From: Roseococcus thiosulfatophilus
Lineage (GTDB): Bacteria; Pseudomonadota; Alphaproteobacteria; Acetobacterales; Acetobacteraceae
Assembly (NCBI RefSeq): GCF_017311575.1
Contig: NZ_JAFFQY010000002.1
Location: 62,001-126,000, forward strand
Reading direction: 5' to 3'
Length of the DNA stretch: 64,000 nucleotides
The notes beneath the pieces were generated by a model, which worked only from the letters and a program-made list of their open reading frames with translations, was not told where the DNA came from and made no database searches. Of this stretch, positions 1 through 9,200 are shown in pieces; position 1 is the stretch's first letter, and each line of letters starts with the position of its first letter. Position numbers and translations under genes: made by a program.

Positions 1-218
1 TCCTGCGCCTGCCGCTTCCGGGCTTCCTGGCGGCGACGGCGCTGGGCTCGGCCGGCTGGATCTTCCTGCTGGCCGGCGCGGGCCACCTGCTGCACCGCCA
101 GGGCTGGGCGGCCGCCGAGGCCGGGCTGGCCGTGCTGGCCGGGCTGGTGGCGCTGGAACTGGGGGCGGTGCTGGTGCTGCGCCTCCTCCGGCGCCCCGCC
201 GCGGCCACGGCGGTGTGA
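1..218 (+). CDS. C-terminal end of a membrane protein, possibly DedA family (partial)
   Basis: The reading frame enters from the left edge and stops with TGA at 216-218, leaving 71 visible residues. Two hydrophobic stretches are seen (from GFLAATALGSAGWIFLL and from AGLAVLAGLVALELGAVLVL), followed by a basic Arg-rich tail. The Ala/Gly-rich first segment, ending in GAGHLLHRQGW, resembles the last part of DedA/SNARE-associated membrane proteins, which flip polyprenyl or phospholipid carriers. Too little is visible to be sure. It converges on the SDR gene to its right. Confidence 0.4.
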   Translation, partial: LRLPLPGFLAATALGSAGWIFLLAGAGHLLHRQGWAAAEAGLAVLAGLVALELGAVLVLRLLRRPAAATAV

Positions 219-272
219 CGTCCGGGCCGGAGGGTCGCACCCGCTTACCGGGCGCGGCCATCCGGCGCGGCC

Positions 273-1250
273 TCAGGCCTGGCGTCGTCGCGGCGCCAGG
301 CCGGGATAGCGTGCCACCGGGGCCGTGAGGCTTTCCCCCGGGGACACGCCGGTCAGGGCGGACGACACTTCCCAGAGGCGGCTGGCGGCCTCCGCATCCA
401 GGGCCGCCGGGGGGGCCATCGCCCTGGCGGGATGGCCGCGCGTTTCGCTCAGCCGGTCGGGCCCATAGTAGCCACCCTTCAAGGCATCGGGCGAAGTCGC
501 CGCGAAGAGGCTGGGCCACGCGCCCTGGGCGGCGGGCTGGAACAGGAACCACAGCCAGGACCGAGTGAGCCCCGCGAGGCTGCGCCGGCCGGGCCCCTTG
601 TGCAGCAGCTGCGTGCGCGCGATGCCCGGATGCGCGGCCAGGCTGGCGACGCCCCAGCCATGCCGGTCGCTGCGGCGCTGCAATTCGAAGGCGAACATCA
701 GGCAGGCGAGCTTGGACCGCGCATAGGCGGGCATGGGCCTGTAGGCGTGCTCCGCCTGGAGGTCCTCGAAGTCCATCGCCCCCTGCCGCGCGGCGATGCT
801 GGACAGCGCGACGACGCGCGGGTCGCGGCCACGGGCCAGCAGCGGCATCAGGTGCGCGGTCAGCGCGAAATGGCCGAGGTGATTGACGCCGAGCTGCAGC
901 TCGAAGCCATCCCGCGTCGTCTCGCGCCGGGGCGGCGTCATCACGCCCGCATTGTTGATGAGCAGGTCGATGCTCTCGCGGCGTGCCGCCATGCGGGCGC
1001 CAAAGGCGGCGATGGAGGCGAGGCTCGCCAGATCCAGCGCCTCGAAGGCCACGGCCGCGTCGGGCACCGCGTGACGGATGCGGCCCACGGCCTCGGCGCC
1101 GTTCGCCGGGTTGCGGCCGGCGATGATGACGTCGCCGCCCGCGCGCGCCAGGGCGAGGGCGCATTCGAAGCCCAAGCCGCCCGTGCCGGTCACGATGAGG
1201 GTTCGTCCATGCTGGGAGGGGATGTCCCGGCTGGTCCACTTGCTGGTCAT
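273..1250 (-). CDS. Short-chain dehydrogenase/reductase (retinol dehydrogenase-like)
   Basis: A 325-residue NAD(P)-dependent oxidoreductase of the SDR superfamily; substrate unknown. A cofactor-binding TGTGGLG lies at residues 21-27, NNAG at 99-102, the catalytic Ser near 150 and the YARSK catalytic Tyr/Lys at 176 and 180. Size and the NHLGHF motif match the retinol dehydrogenase/WW-oxidoreductase-like branch. The glycine loop is one residue shorter than the usual TGxxxGxG, which is odd for a functional enzyme. The start at 1250 was chosen because a GGAG lies seven bases upstream; a second ATG at 1262 is four codons earlier. The gene follows the molybdenum hydroxylase genes in the same direction with a 43-base gap, so it may be co-transcribed with them. 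Confidence 0.85.
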   Translation of the reverse strand: MTSKWTSRDIPSQHGRTLIVTGTGGLGFECALALARAGGDVIIAGRNPANGAEAVGRIRHAVPDAAVAFEALDLASLASIAAFGARMAARRESIDLLINNAGVMTPPRRETTRDGFELQLGVNHLGHFALTAHLMPLLARGRDPRVVALSSIAARQGAMDFEDLQAEHAYRPMPAYARSKLACLMFAFELQRRSDRHGWGVASLAAHPGIARTQLLHKGPGRRSLAGLTRSWLWFLFQPAAQGAWPSLFAATSPDALKGGYYGPDRLSETRGHPARAMAPPAALDAEAASRLWEVSSALTGVSPGESLTAPVARYPGLAPRRRQA

Positions 1251-1293
1251 GAGGGTCTCCATGAATTCGGGAAGGCGCGGGCCTTGGTGCGGG

Positions 1294-3624
1294 TCAGCCG
1301 CGCGCCTGGGTGGCGGGCGGCAGGAAGGTGCGGAGACGGCCGTCACGGTCCGGCTCCAGCACGGCGAAGGGCATGGCGCGCAGGCGCCGCCCGGTCGCCG
1401 CATGGATGGCATTCGCCACCGCGGCGGCGACGGGGACGATCCCAGGCTCGCCCGCGCCGCCGGGCGGCAGCTCGCTGCGAAGGATCTCGACCACCACCTC
1501 GGGCGCATCGGCCAGCCGCTGCATGGGGAAGTCGTGGAAGTTCGTCTCCCGCACCTCGCCCGCGTCCAGCGTGATGCGGCTCATCAGCGCCGTGGTGACG
1601 CCGAACTGGATGCCGCCTTCCATCTGCGCGGCGACGCTGTCCGGATTGACCACGATGCCGGCGTCCAGGGCGCAGAAGACGCGGTCCACGGTCAGCTCGC
1701 CATCGGGCGCCACCGTCACCTCGGCCACCTGCGCCACGACGCTTTCGTAGCATTCCTCGATGGCGATGCCGCGCCCGCGCCCGGGCGCCATGGGCGCACC
1801 CCAGCCGGCCATCGCCGCCACGCGGTCCAGCACGGCCAGGTGGCGCGGGCTGTCGCGCAGCAGCCTGCGCCGATAGGCGAGCGCGTCTTCCCCGACCGTG
1901 GCCGCGCATTCGTCGAGGAAGGATTCGGTGAAGAAGGTGCCGAAGGAGAAGCCGTTCGATCGCCAGGCGCCGATGGGCAGATGGCTCGGCACATGGCGGC
2001 TGCGGACGCGGCGGCTGGCGAAGCGGTAGTGACGCTTGTCCAGCCCCTCCACCGAGAAGCGGTCGCCATGCGGGCTCGCCCCCAGGCCATAGGGCAGGTT
2101 GCGGCGGGACGCCGAGTGCATCATCGCCTGCGCGGCCACCATCGCGTCATAGGCGATGGGCAGCCCATCCGACCCCAGCGCCGCGCGCAGCCTTGCCGCG
2201 GCTTGGCTGCGGAAGATGCCGCGCGCGATGTCCTCCTGCCGGGACCACAGCAGCTTGACGGGGCGGCCTGGATGGCGGGCGGCCAGGAAGGCCGCCTGCA
2301 CCACCACATCCACCTCGCTGCGGCGCCCGAAGGCGCCTCCATTCATGGTGACGTGGCAGGTCACGGATGTCGGCTCCACGCCGGCCAGGCGCGCGCCCCG
2401 GCCGACGCCCCAGCGCATGGTCAGCGGGGACTGGGTGGGGCACCAGGCCTCGGCCGTGCCATCGGCGTGGATCAGCACCGTGGCGTTCATCGGCTCCATG
2501 CAGGCATGGGCGAGGAAGGGCGCGGCGTAGTCGGCGGTGACGATCCGCGCCGCGGGCGCGGCGAAGGCGGCGTCCACATCGCCCTCGCGCAGATGCAGGT
2601 GGGGGTCGCGGGCATCGAGCGCCTGCCGGCAGTCGCGGGCCAGCTTGGCGGTGGTGACTTGGTCGGCCTCCGTCCGGCTCCAGGCGATCTCGGCCCGCCA
2701 GGCGGCCGCCTCGGCCTGCCACCAGGATTGCGCGACCACCGCCACGCTGCGCCCGTCAATGACGGCCACGTCCACCACGCCGGGCAGCGCCCTGATCGTG
2801 GCCTCATTGGCCAGCCGCGCCACGCTCGCGCCGGAGACGGGCGCTTGGCGGATGGCGGCGTGCAGCATGTCCGGCAGGACGACGTCCATGCCGAAGACGG
2901 GCGCGCCCCGCACCTTCGCGGGCAGGTCCACCCGCTTCTGCGGCGTGCCGATCAGCCGCCAGGCGGAGGCGGGCTTCAGCGGCGGGTCGCGCGGCGGCGG
3001 CACCAGCGCGGCGTCGCGCACCAGCTCGCCATAGGCGATGCCGCGGCCCGAGGGCGCGTGCGTCACATATCCATCGGCGGTGGTGAGTTCCCCCACCGGC
3101 ACGCCCAGCCTGGCCGCGCCCGCCGCCACCAGCATGTGGCGCGCGGCGGCGCCGGCGACCCGCATCGGCACCCACAGCCCGATGATGGAGCGGGAGCCCG
3201 CGGTGTTCATCATCGGCAGCGCGCCCAGCACGCGCTTCGCGGCCCAGAGCACGGGGCCGGTCGGGTCCTCCGGCCGGATGTTGAGCGGGGCGAAATTCGC
3301 GTAGACGGGCAGCTGCTCGACGGGATGCTCGACGCGGATGCGCGCGTCGAAGGGGATGTCCAGCTCCTCCGCCACCAGCATGGCGAGGCCGGTGTGGATG
3401 CCCTGGCCCATCTCGGTGCGCGGCGCCTGGATCACCACGCCGCCGTCGCGATGGATGGCGAGGAAGGCGTTGAACGCCACGCGCTCTCCGTCCACGACGG
3501 CGCCGGGCCCGTCCATGTCCACGGAGGCGAGGTAGCCGGTGCCGGCGACGGCGGCGACGAGCGCGGTGCCGCCCAGCGCGCCGCCCGTGAGAAGAAGGGC
3601 GCGGCGGGAGAGGAGGCGGGGCAT
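1294..3624 (-). CDS. Molybdopterin-binding large subunit of an isoquinoline 1-oxidoreductase/aldehyde dehydrogenase-type hydroxylase
   Basis: A 776-residue molybdenum-cofactor subunit of the xanthine oxidase family, IorB type. It would hydroxylate N-heterocycles or oxidise aldehydes, passing electrons to the adjacent 2Fe-2S subunit. The N-terminus has a twin Arg (LLSRRALLL) followed by a hydrophobic stretch, a Tat-type signal consistent with a periplasmic enzyme. Recognisable motifs are MGQGIHTGLAMLVAEELD early on, GGAFGRR at the cofactor site in the middle, and a C-terminal GEPG containing the likely catalytic Glu. There is no separate FAD subunit nearby, as expected for the two-subunit IorAB class. 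The start is 10 bases downstream of the small-subunit stop. Substrate cannot be read from the sequence. Confidence 0.9.
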   Translation of the reverse strand: MPRLLSRRALLLTGGALGGTALVAAVAGTGYLASVDMDGPGAVVDGERVAFNAFLAIHRDGGVVIQAPRTEMGQGIHTGLAMLVAEELDIPFDARIRVEHPVEQLPVYANFAPLNIRPEDPTGPVLWAAKRVLGALPMMNTAGSRSIIGLWVPMRVAGAAARHMLVAAGAARLGVPVGELTTADGYVTHAPSGRGIAYGELVRDAALVPPPRDPPLKPASAWRLIGTPQKRVDLPAKVRGAPVFGMDVVLPDMLHAAIRQAPVSGASVARLANEATIRALPGVVDVAVIDGRSVAVVAQSWWQAEAAAWRAEIAWSRTEADQVTTAKLARDCRQALDARDPHLHLREGDVDAAFAAPAARIVTADYAAPFLAHACMEPMNATVLIHADGTAEAWCPTQSPLTMRWGVGRGARLAGVEPTSVTCHVTMNGGAFGRRSEVDVVVQAAFLAARHPGRPVKLLWSRQEDIARGIFRSQAAARLRAALGSDGLPIAYDAMVAAQAMMHSASRRNLPYGLGASPHGDRFSVEGLDKRHYRFASRRVRSRHVPSHLPIGAWRSNGFSFGTFFTESFLDECAATVGEDALAYRRRLLRDSPRHLAVLDRVAAMAGWGAPMAPGRGRGIAIEECYESVVAQVAEVTVAPDGELTVDRVFCALDAGIVVNPDSVAAQMEGGIQFGVTTALMSRITLDAGEVRETNFHDFPMQRLADAPEVVVEILRSELPPGGAGEPGIVPVAAAVANAIHAATGRRLRAMPFAVLEPDRDGRLRTFLPPATQARG

Positions 3625-3634
3625 GGCCTTCTCC

Positions 3635-4093
3635 TCAACCCTGCGCCGCGGCGGCGCGATGGATGGCGCGGCGGATGCGCGGATAGGTGCCGCAGCGGCA
3701 GATGTTGGTGATGACCGCGTTGATCTCGGCATCGGACGGGTTGGGGTTGCGGTCGAGCAGCGCCGTGACGGCCACGAGGAAGCCCGGCTGGCAGAAGCCG
3801 CATTGCGGCACCTGCTCGTCAATCCAGGCCTGCTGCACGGGGGAGAGGGTGCCGTCGGGCTCGGCAAGGCCCTCGACCGTGACGATCCTGGCACCCGCGA
3901 CGGCGCCCACGGGCGTCACGCAGGAGGGCGTGGACTCGCCATCCACGAGAACGCGGCACGCGCCGCATTGCGCGATGCCGCAGCCATACTTGGCGCCGAG
4001 CAGGCCCAGATCCTCGCGCAGCACCCAGAGCAGCGGCTTGTCGTCGCTGCCGCTGAAGGTGACGACGCGGTTGTTGACGGTGAAGGACACCAT
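3635..4093 (-). CDS. 2Fe-2S small subunit of the molybdenum hydroxylase (IorA-like)
   Basis: A 152-residue electron-transfer subunit with two 2Fe-2S clusters. The plant-type ferredoxin cluster uses Cys38, Cys43, Cys46 and Cys58 (YGCGIAQCGAC), and the alpha-helical second cluster uses Cys98, Cys101, Cys132 and Cys134 (CGFC and CRCG). Length and spacing match IorA/CoxS-type subunits. It is first in the operon with the large subunit. Upstream, 4094-4334 is a 240-base spacer that should hold the operon promoter. A 14-codon open frame at 4108-4152 sits there with a GGAG in front of its ATG, but nothing shows that it is a gene. Confidence 0.93.
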   Translation of the reverse strand: MVSFTVNNRVVTFSGSDDKPLLWVLREDLGLLGAKYGCGIAQCGACRVLVDGESTPSCVTPVGAVAGARIVTVEGLAEPDGTLSPVQQAWIDEQVPQCGFCQPGFLVAVTALLDRNPNPSDAEINAVITNICRCGTYPRIRRAIHRAAAAQG

Positions 4094-4334
4094 GCCGGGC
4101 GCCCGGACTAGGCCGCCGCGCGGGCGCGGTGGCGTTGCGAGGGGTGTATCATCGGGGGGTCTCCGTTGCTTCGGTTCGCCCCAGATGCAGCGCGATCAAT
4201 TCTCCCATGTGTCCGGCGGCCGCGGCGCCAGAGCTTCGTCACGCGGGAACGCTCGGCCTTCGCGGCGGAGGGAAGGCGGCGTTCGCCTGGCGTGGTCCAT
4301 GCGCGCGCCGCGCCGTGGCGCGCGCGGCCTTGCC

Positions 4335-4922
4335 TCAGGGCCTGGCCAGCGCGTCCCGGATCAGCGCGGCGCCGCAATGGCGCAGCGAGGCCGCCGCGCG
4401 CGGTTCGCCCAGATAGCTGCGCGCGGCGATGGCGCCCTCGACCAGCACCGAGACATGGTCCGCCAGGGCGGCCGGGTCCTTCGCCCCCGCCTCCTCGGCC
4501 AGGGCCTGGATCTTCGCATGGCCCTCGCGCTTGAAGCGGGCGACGACCTGGTAGGTCGGGTGCTCCGGGTCCCGGAACTCCGCCTGCGCCAGCAGCATGG
4601 GGCAGCCGCAGACGCCGGGCGTCTCCACCTCGACCGCCATCGCCTCGATATAGGCCAGCAGCCGCCCCGCGGCGTCCGGCGCCTGCGCGACGGATTCCTC
4701 CACCCAGGCCTGATGCTCGGCCGCGTCCTCGGCCAGGATGGCCGCGACCAGCGCATCCTTGCTGGGATAGGTGCGGTAGAGGCTCATCTTCGTGGCACCG
4801 GCCACGCGGCACACCTCCTCGACGCCGGTGGCACGGATGCCCTGGCGTTCAAACAAGACCCTGGCCGCGTCCTGGATGCGGTCTGCGGCGGAAGGCTTGG
4901 CGGCGGCGGTGGCGCCGGTCAT
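4335..4922 (-). CDS. TetR/AcrR-family transcriptional regulator
   Basis: A 195-residue regulator. The helix-turn-helix lies at about residues 32-54 (TGVEEVCRVAGATKMSLYR), and the ligand-binding domain continues to the C-terminus with a CGCP motif near residue 100. It is divergent from the RND efflux operon, and the 112-base intergenic region holds strong palindromes, so the most likely job is repression of the efflux pump and of itself. It could also act on the molybdenum hydroxylase operon downstream, which runs in the same direction after a 240-base gap. Ligand unknown. Confidence 0.92.
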   Translation of the reverse strand: MTGATAAAKPSAADRIQDAARVLFERQGIRATGVEEVCRVAGATKMSLYRTYPSKDALVAAILAEDAAEHQAWVEESVAQAPDAAGRLLAYIEAMAVEVETPGVCGCPMLLAQAEFRDPEHPTYQVVARFKREGHAKIQALAEEAGAKDPAALADHVSVLVEGAIAARSYLGEPRAAASLRHCGAALIRDALARP

Positions 4923-4976
4923 GGCGGAACACTCCTTGCTGAAACTTCATGTGGCGACGCACAAAGGTCACTTGCT

Positions 4977-5019
4977 GATACTGACCGGTAACTCTATCTG
5001 ATACGAACCGGTCGGTATC
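4977..5019. promoter_or_regulatory. Palindromic operator(s) between tetR and the RND operon
   Basis: The 20-base segment 5000-5019 is a near-perfect inverted repeat with GATAC and GTATC ends and a central CCGG. A second copy of the left half, GATACTGACCGGT, lies at 4977-4989 and is an inverted match (12 of 13) to ACCGGTCGGTATC at 5007-5019. This is the typical form and position of TetR-family operators. It ends just before the AGGAG ribosome site of the adaptor gene (5023-5027), so a bound repressor would block the efflux promoter or leader. Binding is inferred. Confidence 0.7.
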
Positions 5020-5034
5020 ATCAGGAGATAGGCC

Positions 5035-6213
5035 ATGACCCCCCCTTCGCGCAAGGCCTCCCCGCCACAGGACAACCTCTGGATGTCGTGGCTGGCGCGC
5101 TTCAACGGCGCCGCGGTCGGTGCCGCCATGATGGCGGCGACGCCCGTGGCCCTGGCCCAGCCCGCTTCACCCAGCGTCACCGTCGCGGCGCCGCTTTCGC
5201 GCCACGTCACCGAATGGCAGGAACACACGGCGCGCATCGAACCCTCCGCCCGCGTGGAGATCAGGCCTCGCGTGTCCGGCCAGGTGGCCGAGGTGCACTT
5301 CACCGATGGCGCCATCGTCCGCGCCGGCGACCTGTTGTTCACGCTGGACCAGCGCCCCTTCCGCATCGCCCTCGACAACGCGCGGGCCGAGGTGGCCTGC
5401 AACGAGGCGCGGCTGCTGCTCGCGCGGCAGCAGGTGGCGCGATATGAGCCCCTGGCCGCGAGCCGCATCGCCCCCCAGGCGGAAATCGACTCCCGCCGCG
5501 CCGCGCTGCGGGAGGCCCAGGCGGGGCTGGCCGCCGCCCAGGCCGCGGAGCAGCAGGCGGCGCTCGACCTCGAGTTCACCGAGATCCGCGCCCCCCGCCC
5601 CGGCCGCGTCAGCGACCGCCGCGTGGACGCGGGCAACCTCGTGCAGCAGGGCACGACCGCGATGACGACGCTGCTGGCCCTCGACCCCGTCTATGTCACC
5701 TTCGACGCGAGCGAGGCCGAATACCTCCGCCAGGCGCGCTCCGCCCAGGCCGGCCTGCGCGGCGCGAGCCTGCCCATCCAGCTGCGCCTGCTGGACGAGG
5801 CGGAGTTCAGCCGCGAGGGCCGCGTGGACTTCGTGGACAGCGCCTTCGACCCGCGCAGCGGCACCATCCGCGTCCGCGCGGTGATGCCCAACCCGGACCT
5901 CTTCCTCACCCCCGGCGGCTTCGCGCGTGTCCGTCTCTCGACGGGCGACGAACCGGCGCTGCTGGTGCCCGATGCCTCCGTGATGGCGGACCAGACGGGG
6001 CGGCTCGTGCTGACCGTGGCGCCCGACGGCACCGTGACGCCGCGACAGGTGCGCCTCGGCCCGCTCAGCGACGGGCTGCGGGTGGTCCGCAGCGGGCTCG
6101 GCCCCGAGGACCGCGTCATCATCGGCGGGCTGCATCGCGCGCGGCCGGGCATGCGGGTGACGGCGGAGCCGGGGCATATCGGCCCCGGCCCCTTCGCCGC
6201 CGCCACGCGCTAG
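5035..6213 (+). CDS. RND efflux periplasmic adaptor (membrane fusion protein, MexE/AcrA type)
   Basis: A 392-residue adaptor that would link the inner-membrane RND pump to an outer-membrane channel. A signal sequence spans residues 1 to about 41 (ending VALAQ). The barrel-sandwich half SGQVAEVHFTDGAIVRAGDLL lies near 81, followed by a coiled-coil hairpin with Ala/Glu/Gln repeats at about 115-185, and the second half (EIRAPRPGRVSDRRV) closes the lipoyl-like domain. Beta-barrel and membrane-proximal domains follow. No lipobox Cys is present, so it is probably anchored by an uncleaved or cleaved Sec signal only. AGGAG lies seven bases before the ATG. The gene is first in the efflux operon, controlled by the adjacent TetR operator. 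Confidence 0.94.
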   Translation: MTPPSRKASPPQDNLWMSWLARFNGAAVGAAMMAATPVALAQPASPSVTVAAPLSRHVTEWQEHTARIEPSARVEIRPRVSGQVAEVHFTDGAIVRAGDLLFTLDQRPFRIALDNARAEVACNEARLLLARQQVARYEPLAASRIAPQAEIDSRRAALREAQAGLAAAQAAEQQAALDLEFTEIRAPRPGRVSDRRVDAGNLVQQGTTAMTTLLALDPVYVTFDASEAEYLRQARSAQAGLRGASLPIQLRLLDEAEFSREGRVDFVDSAFDPRSGTIRVRAVMPNPDLFLTPGGFARVRLSTGDEPALLVPDASVMADQTGRLVLTVAPDGTVTPRQVRLGPLSDGLRVVRSGLGPEDRVIIGGLHRARPGMRVTAEPGHIGPGPFAAATR

Positions 6214-6288
6214 CGCCCGGCCACCCCGCCCCTTCCCTGACCCGTTTCCCGCGGCCGCGCACGGCGGCCGTCCCCAAAGGCACGCCCC

Positions 6289-9200
6289 ATGCGCTTCGCC
6301 CGCTTCTTCATTGACCGCCCGGTCTTCGCGGCCGTCATCTCCATCGCCATCACGCTGATCGGCGCCATCGCGGCCTTCCGCCTGCCGGTCTCCGAATATC
6401 CGGAGATCGCGCCGCCCAGCGTCACCATCACCGCGATGTATCCCGGCGCCACGGCGGAGACGATCGCCGAGACGGTGGCCGGACCCATCGAGCAGGAGGT
6501 GAACGGCGTGGATGGGCTGCTCTACATCTCCTCGCAGGCGACGGGCGACGGGCGGCTCACCGTCACCGTCGTCTTCCGCCAGGGGGTGGATGGCGACCAG
6601 GCGCAGGTGCTGGTGCAGAACCGCGTGGCCGTGGCCGAGCCGCGCCTGCCCGAGGAGGTGCGGCGCCTGGGCATCACCGTGCGCAAGGCCAGCCCGGACT
6701 TCCTGATGGTGATCCATGTCACCTCGCCCGATGGCAGCCGCGACCATGAATACGTGTCGAACTACGCCACGCTGAACATCCGCGACCGGCTGGCCCGCAT
6801 CGAGGGCGTGGGCGACACGCAGATGTTCGGCGCGCGCGACTACGCCATGCGCGTCTGGCTCGACCCCGACCGCATCGCGGCGCGCGGGCTGACGGCGGGC
6901 GAGGTGGTGCAGGCGCTGCGCGCCACCAACGCGCAGGTCGCGGCCGGCGCGCTGGGCCAGGCGCCGCGCGCCGGGACGGCGGGCGCCTTCGAGTTCGCCG
7001 TGCTGACCCAGGGCCGCCTGGCCACCCCCGAGGAATTCGGCGAACAGGTCATCGCCACCGGCGAGAATGGCGCGCCGCTGCGCCTGCGCGACGTGGCGCG
7101 CGTCGAGATCGGCGCGGCCGACTACACGGTGAATGCGCTGCTGGACAACCGCCTGGCCACCGCCATCGCGCTGTTCCAGCGCCCGGGCAGCAATGCGCTG
7201 GACACCGCGGCCGCCGTGCGCGCCACCATGGAGGAGGCGGCGCGGAGCTTCCCCGCGGGCATCGGCTACAGCATCGTCTACGACCCCACGCGCTTCATCG
7301 CGCAGAGCATGCAGGCGGTGCTGGTCACCTTCGCGGAGGCGGTGCTGCTGGTGGTGCTGGTGGTGATCCTGTTCCTGCAGAATTGGCGCGCGGCGGTGAT
7401 CCCGCTGCTGGCCATCCCGGTCTCCATCATCGGCACCTTCGCGGTGCTGCTGGCCATGGGCTTCACGCTGAACACGCTGACCATGTTCGGCCTGATCCTC
7501 GCCATCGGCATCGTGGTGGATGACGCGATCGTGGTGGTCGAGAATGTCGAGCGCCACATGGCCGGCGGGCTTTCACCGCTGGACGCCGCCCGCCGCACCA
7601 TGGACGAGGTGGGCTTCGCGCTCATCGCCATCGCGCTGGTGCTGACGGCGGTGTTCGTGCCCACGGCCTTCATCCCGGGCATCGCCGGCGCCTTCTACCA
7701 GCAATTCGCCGTGACCATCGCGGTGGCGACGCTGTTCTCGGCCGTCGTCTCGCTCACGCTCTCGCCGGCGCTGGCGGCCATCCTGCTCAAGCCGCATGGG
7801 CAGCATGACCGGCCCCGCGCCTGGTGGATGCGGCCCTTCGGCGCCTTCGCGCGCGGCTTCAACTGGCTGTTCGACCGCATGTCCATCGGCTACGGCGGGC
7901 TGACGCGGCGGCTGGTGCGGATCCCGGTGCTGCTGATGCTCATCTATGGCGGGCTGCTGGCGGCGACGGGCTGGACGGTGACGACGACGCCCACCGGCCT
8001 GATCCCGCCGCTGGACCGGGGCTATGTCATCGCCGCCTTCCAGCTGCCGCCCGGCGCCAACCTGGAGCGCACCGACGCGGTGATCCGCCGCGCATCGGAC
8101 GCCATCACGGCCACGCCCGGGGTGGAGAGCGCGGTGGCCTTCGCGGGCTTCGACGGCGCCACCTTCACCAACGCGCCCAATGCCGGCGTGATCTTCGCCA
8201 CGCTTGCCCCCTTCGAGGCGCGCGCGGCGCAGGGCCTGACCGCGGGCGGCATCCTGGCCGACCTTCAGGGCCGGCTGATGGGCGACCCGGACGCGCTGGT
8301 CTTCGTGCTGGCGCCCCCCTCGGTGCCCGGCATCGGCACCGGCGGCGGCTTCAAGCTGATGATCCAGGACCGCGCGGGCCGTGGCCCGCAGGCCATGGAG
8401 GCCGCCATGCACGCCGTGATGGGCGCGGCCAACCAGACGCCGGGCATCGCCTTCGCCTTCAGCCTGTTCAACACCGCCACGCCGCAGGTCCGCACCCACA
8501 TAGACCGCACGCGCGCCGAAATGCTGGGCGTGCCGGTCAGCCGCGTGCATGAGGCGATGAGCGTCTATCTCGGCTCGGCCTTCGTGAATGACTTCAACCT
8601 GCTGGGGCGCACCTGGCGCGTCACCGCCCAGGCCGACGCGCCCTACCGCACGGGCGCCGAGGACATCGCGCGGCTGCGCACCCGCAGCGACAATGGCACC
8701 ATGGTGCCGCTGGGCAGCCTCGCCACCTTCCAGGAGACGTCGGGCCCCTACCGCATGCCGCGCTACAACCTCTACCCCGCGGTGGAATTGCAGGGCGCGG
8801 CGCTGCCGGGCGTCTCGACCGGCCAGGCCATCGCGTTGATGGAGCGCGTGCTGGCGGAACACCTGCCGGAGGGCTTCACCTATGAGTGGACCGAGATCGC
8901 GCTGCAGGAAAAGCTGGTGGGCAACACCGCGCCCATCGCCTTCGGTCTCGCCGTGGTCTTCGTCTTCCTCGTGCTGGCCGCCATGTATGAAAGCTGGCTG
9001 CTCCCGCTCGCCATCGTCCTGATCGCGCCGATGTCGGTGCTGGCCGCCCTGATGGGCGTGCGCTATGCGGGCCTCGACAACAACGTGCTGGTGCAGGTGG
9101 GCCTGGTGGTGCTCGTGGGGCTCGCCGCCAAGAACGCCATCCTGATCGTCGAGTTCGCGCGCCAGGCGGAGCAGGAGGGGGCCAGCCGCTGGGATGCCGC

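Noticed and set aside
1078-3711. An 877-residue open frame antisense to the molybdenum hydroxylase
   Set aside because: It is Arg/His/Gly-rich without domains and lies opposite a gene with clear motifs; long antisense frames are expected at this GC content.
4108-4152. A 14-codon open frame with a GGAG in front, just before the 2Fe-2S subunit gene
   Set aside because: Could be a leader peptide, but there is no run of a sensed amino acid or attenuator fold; too short to support.
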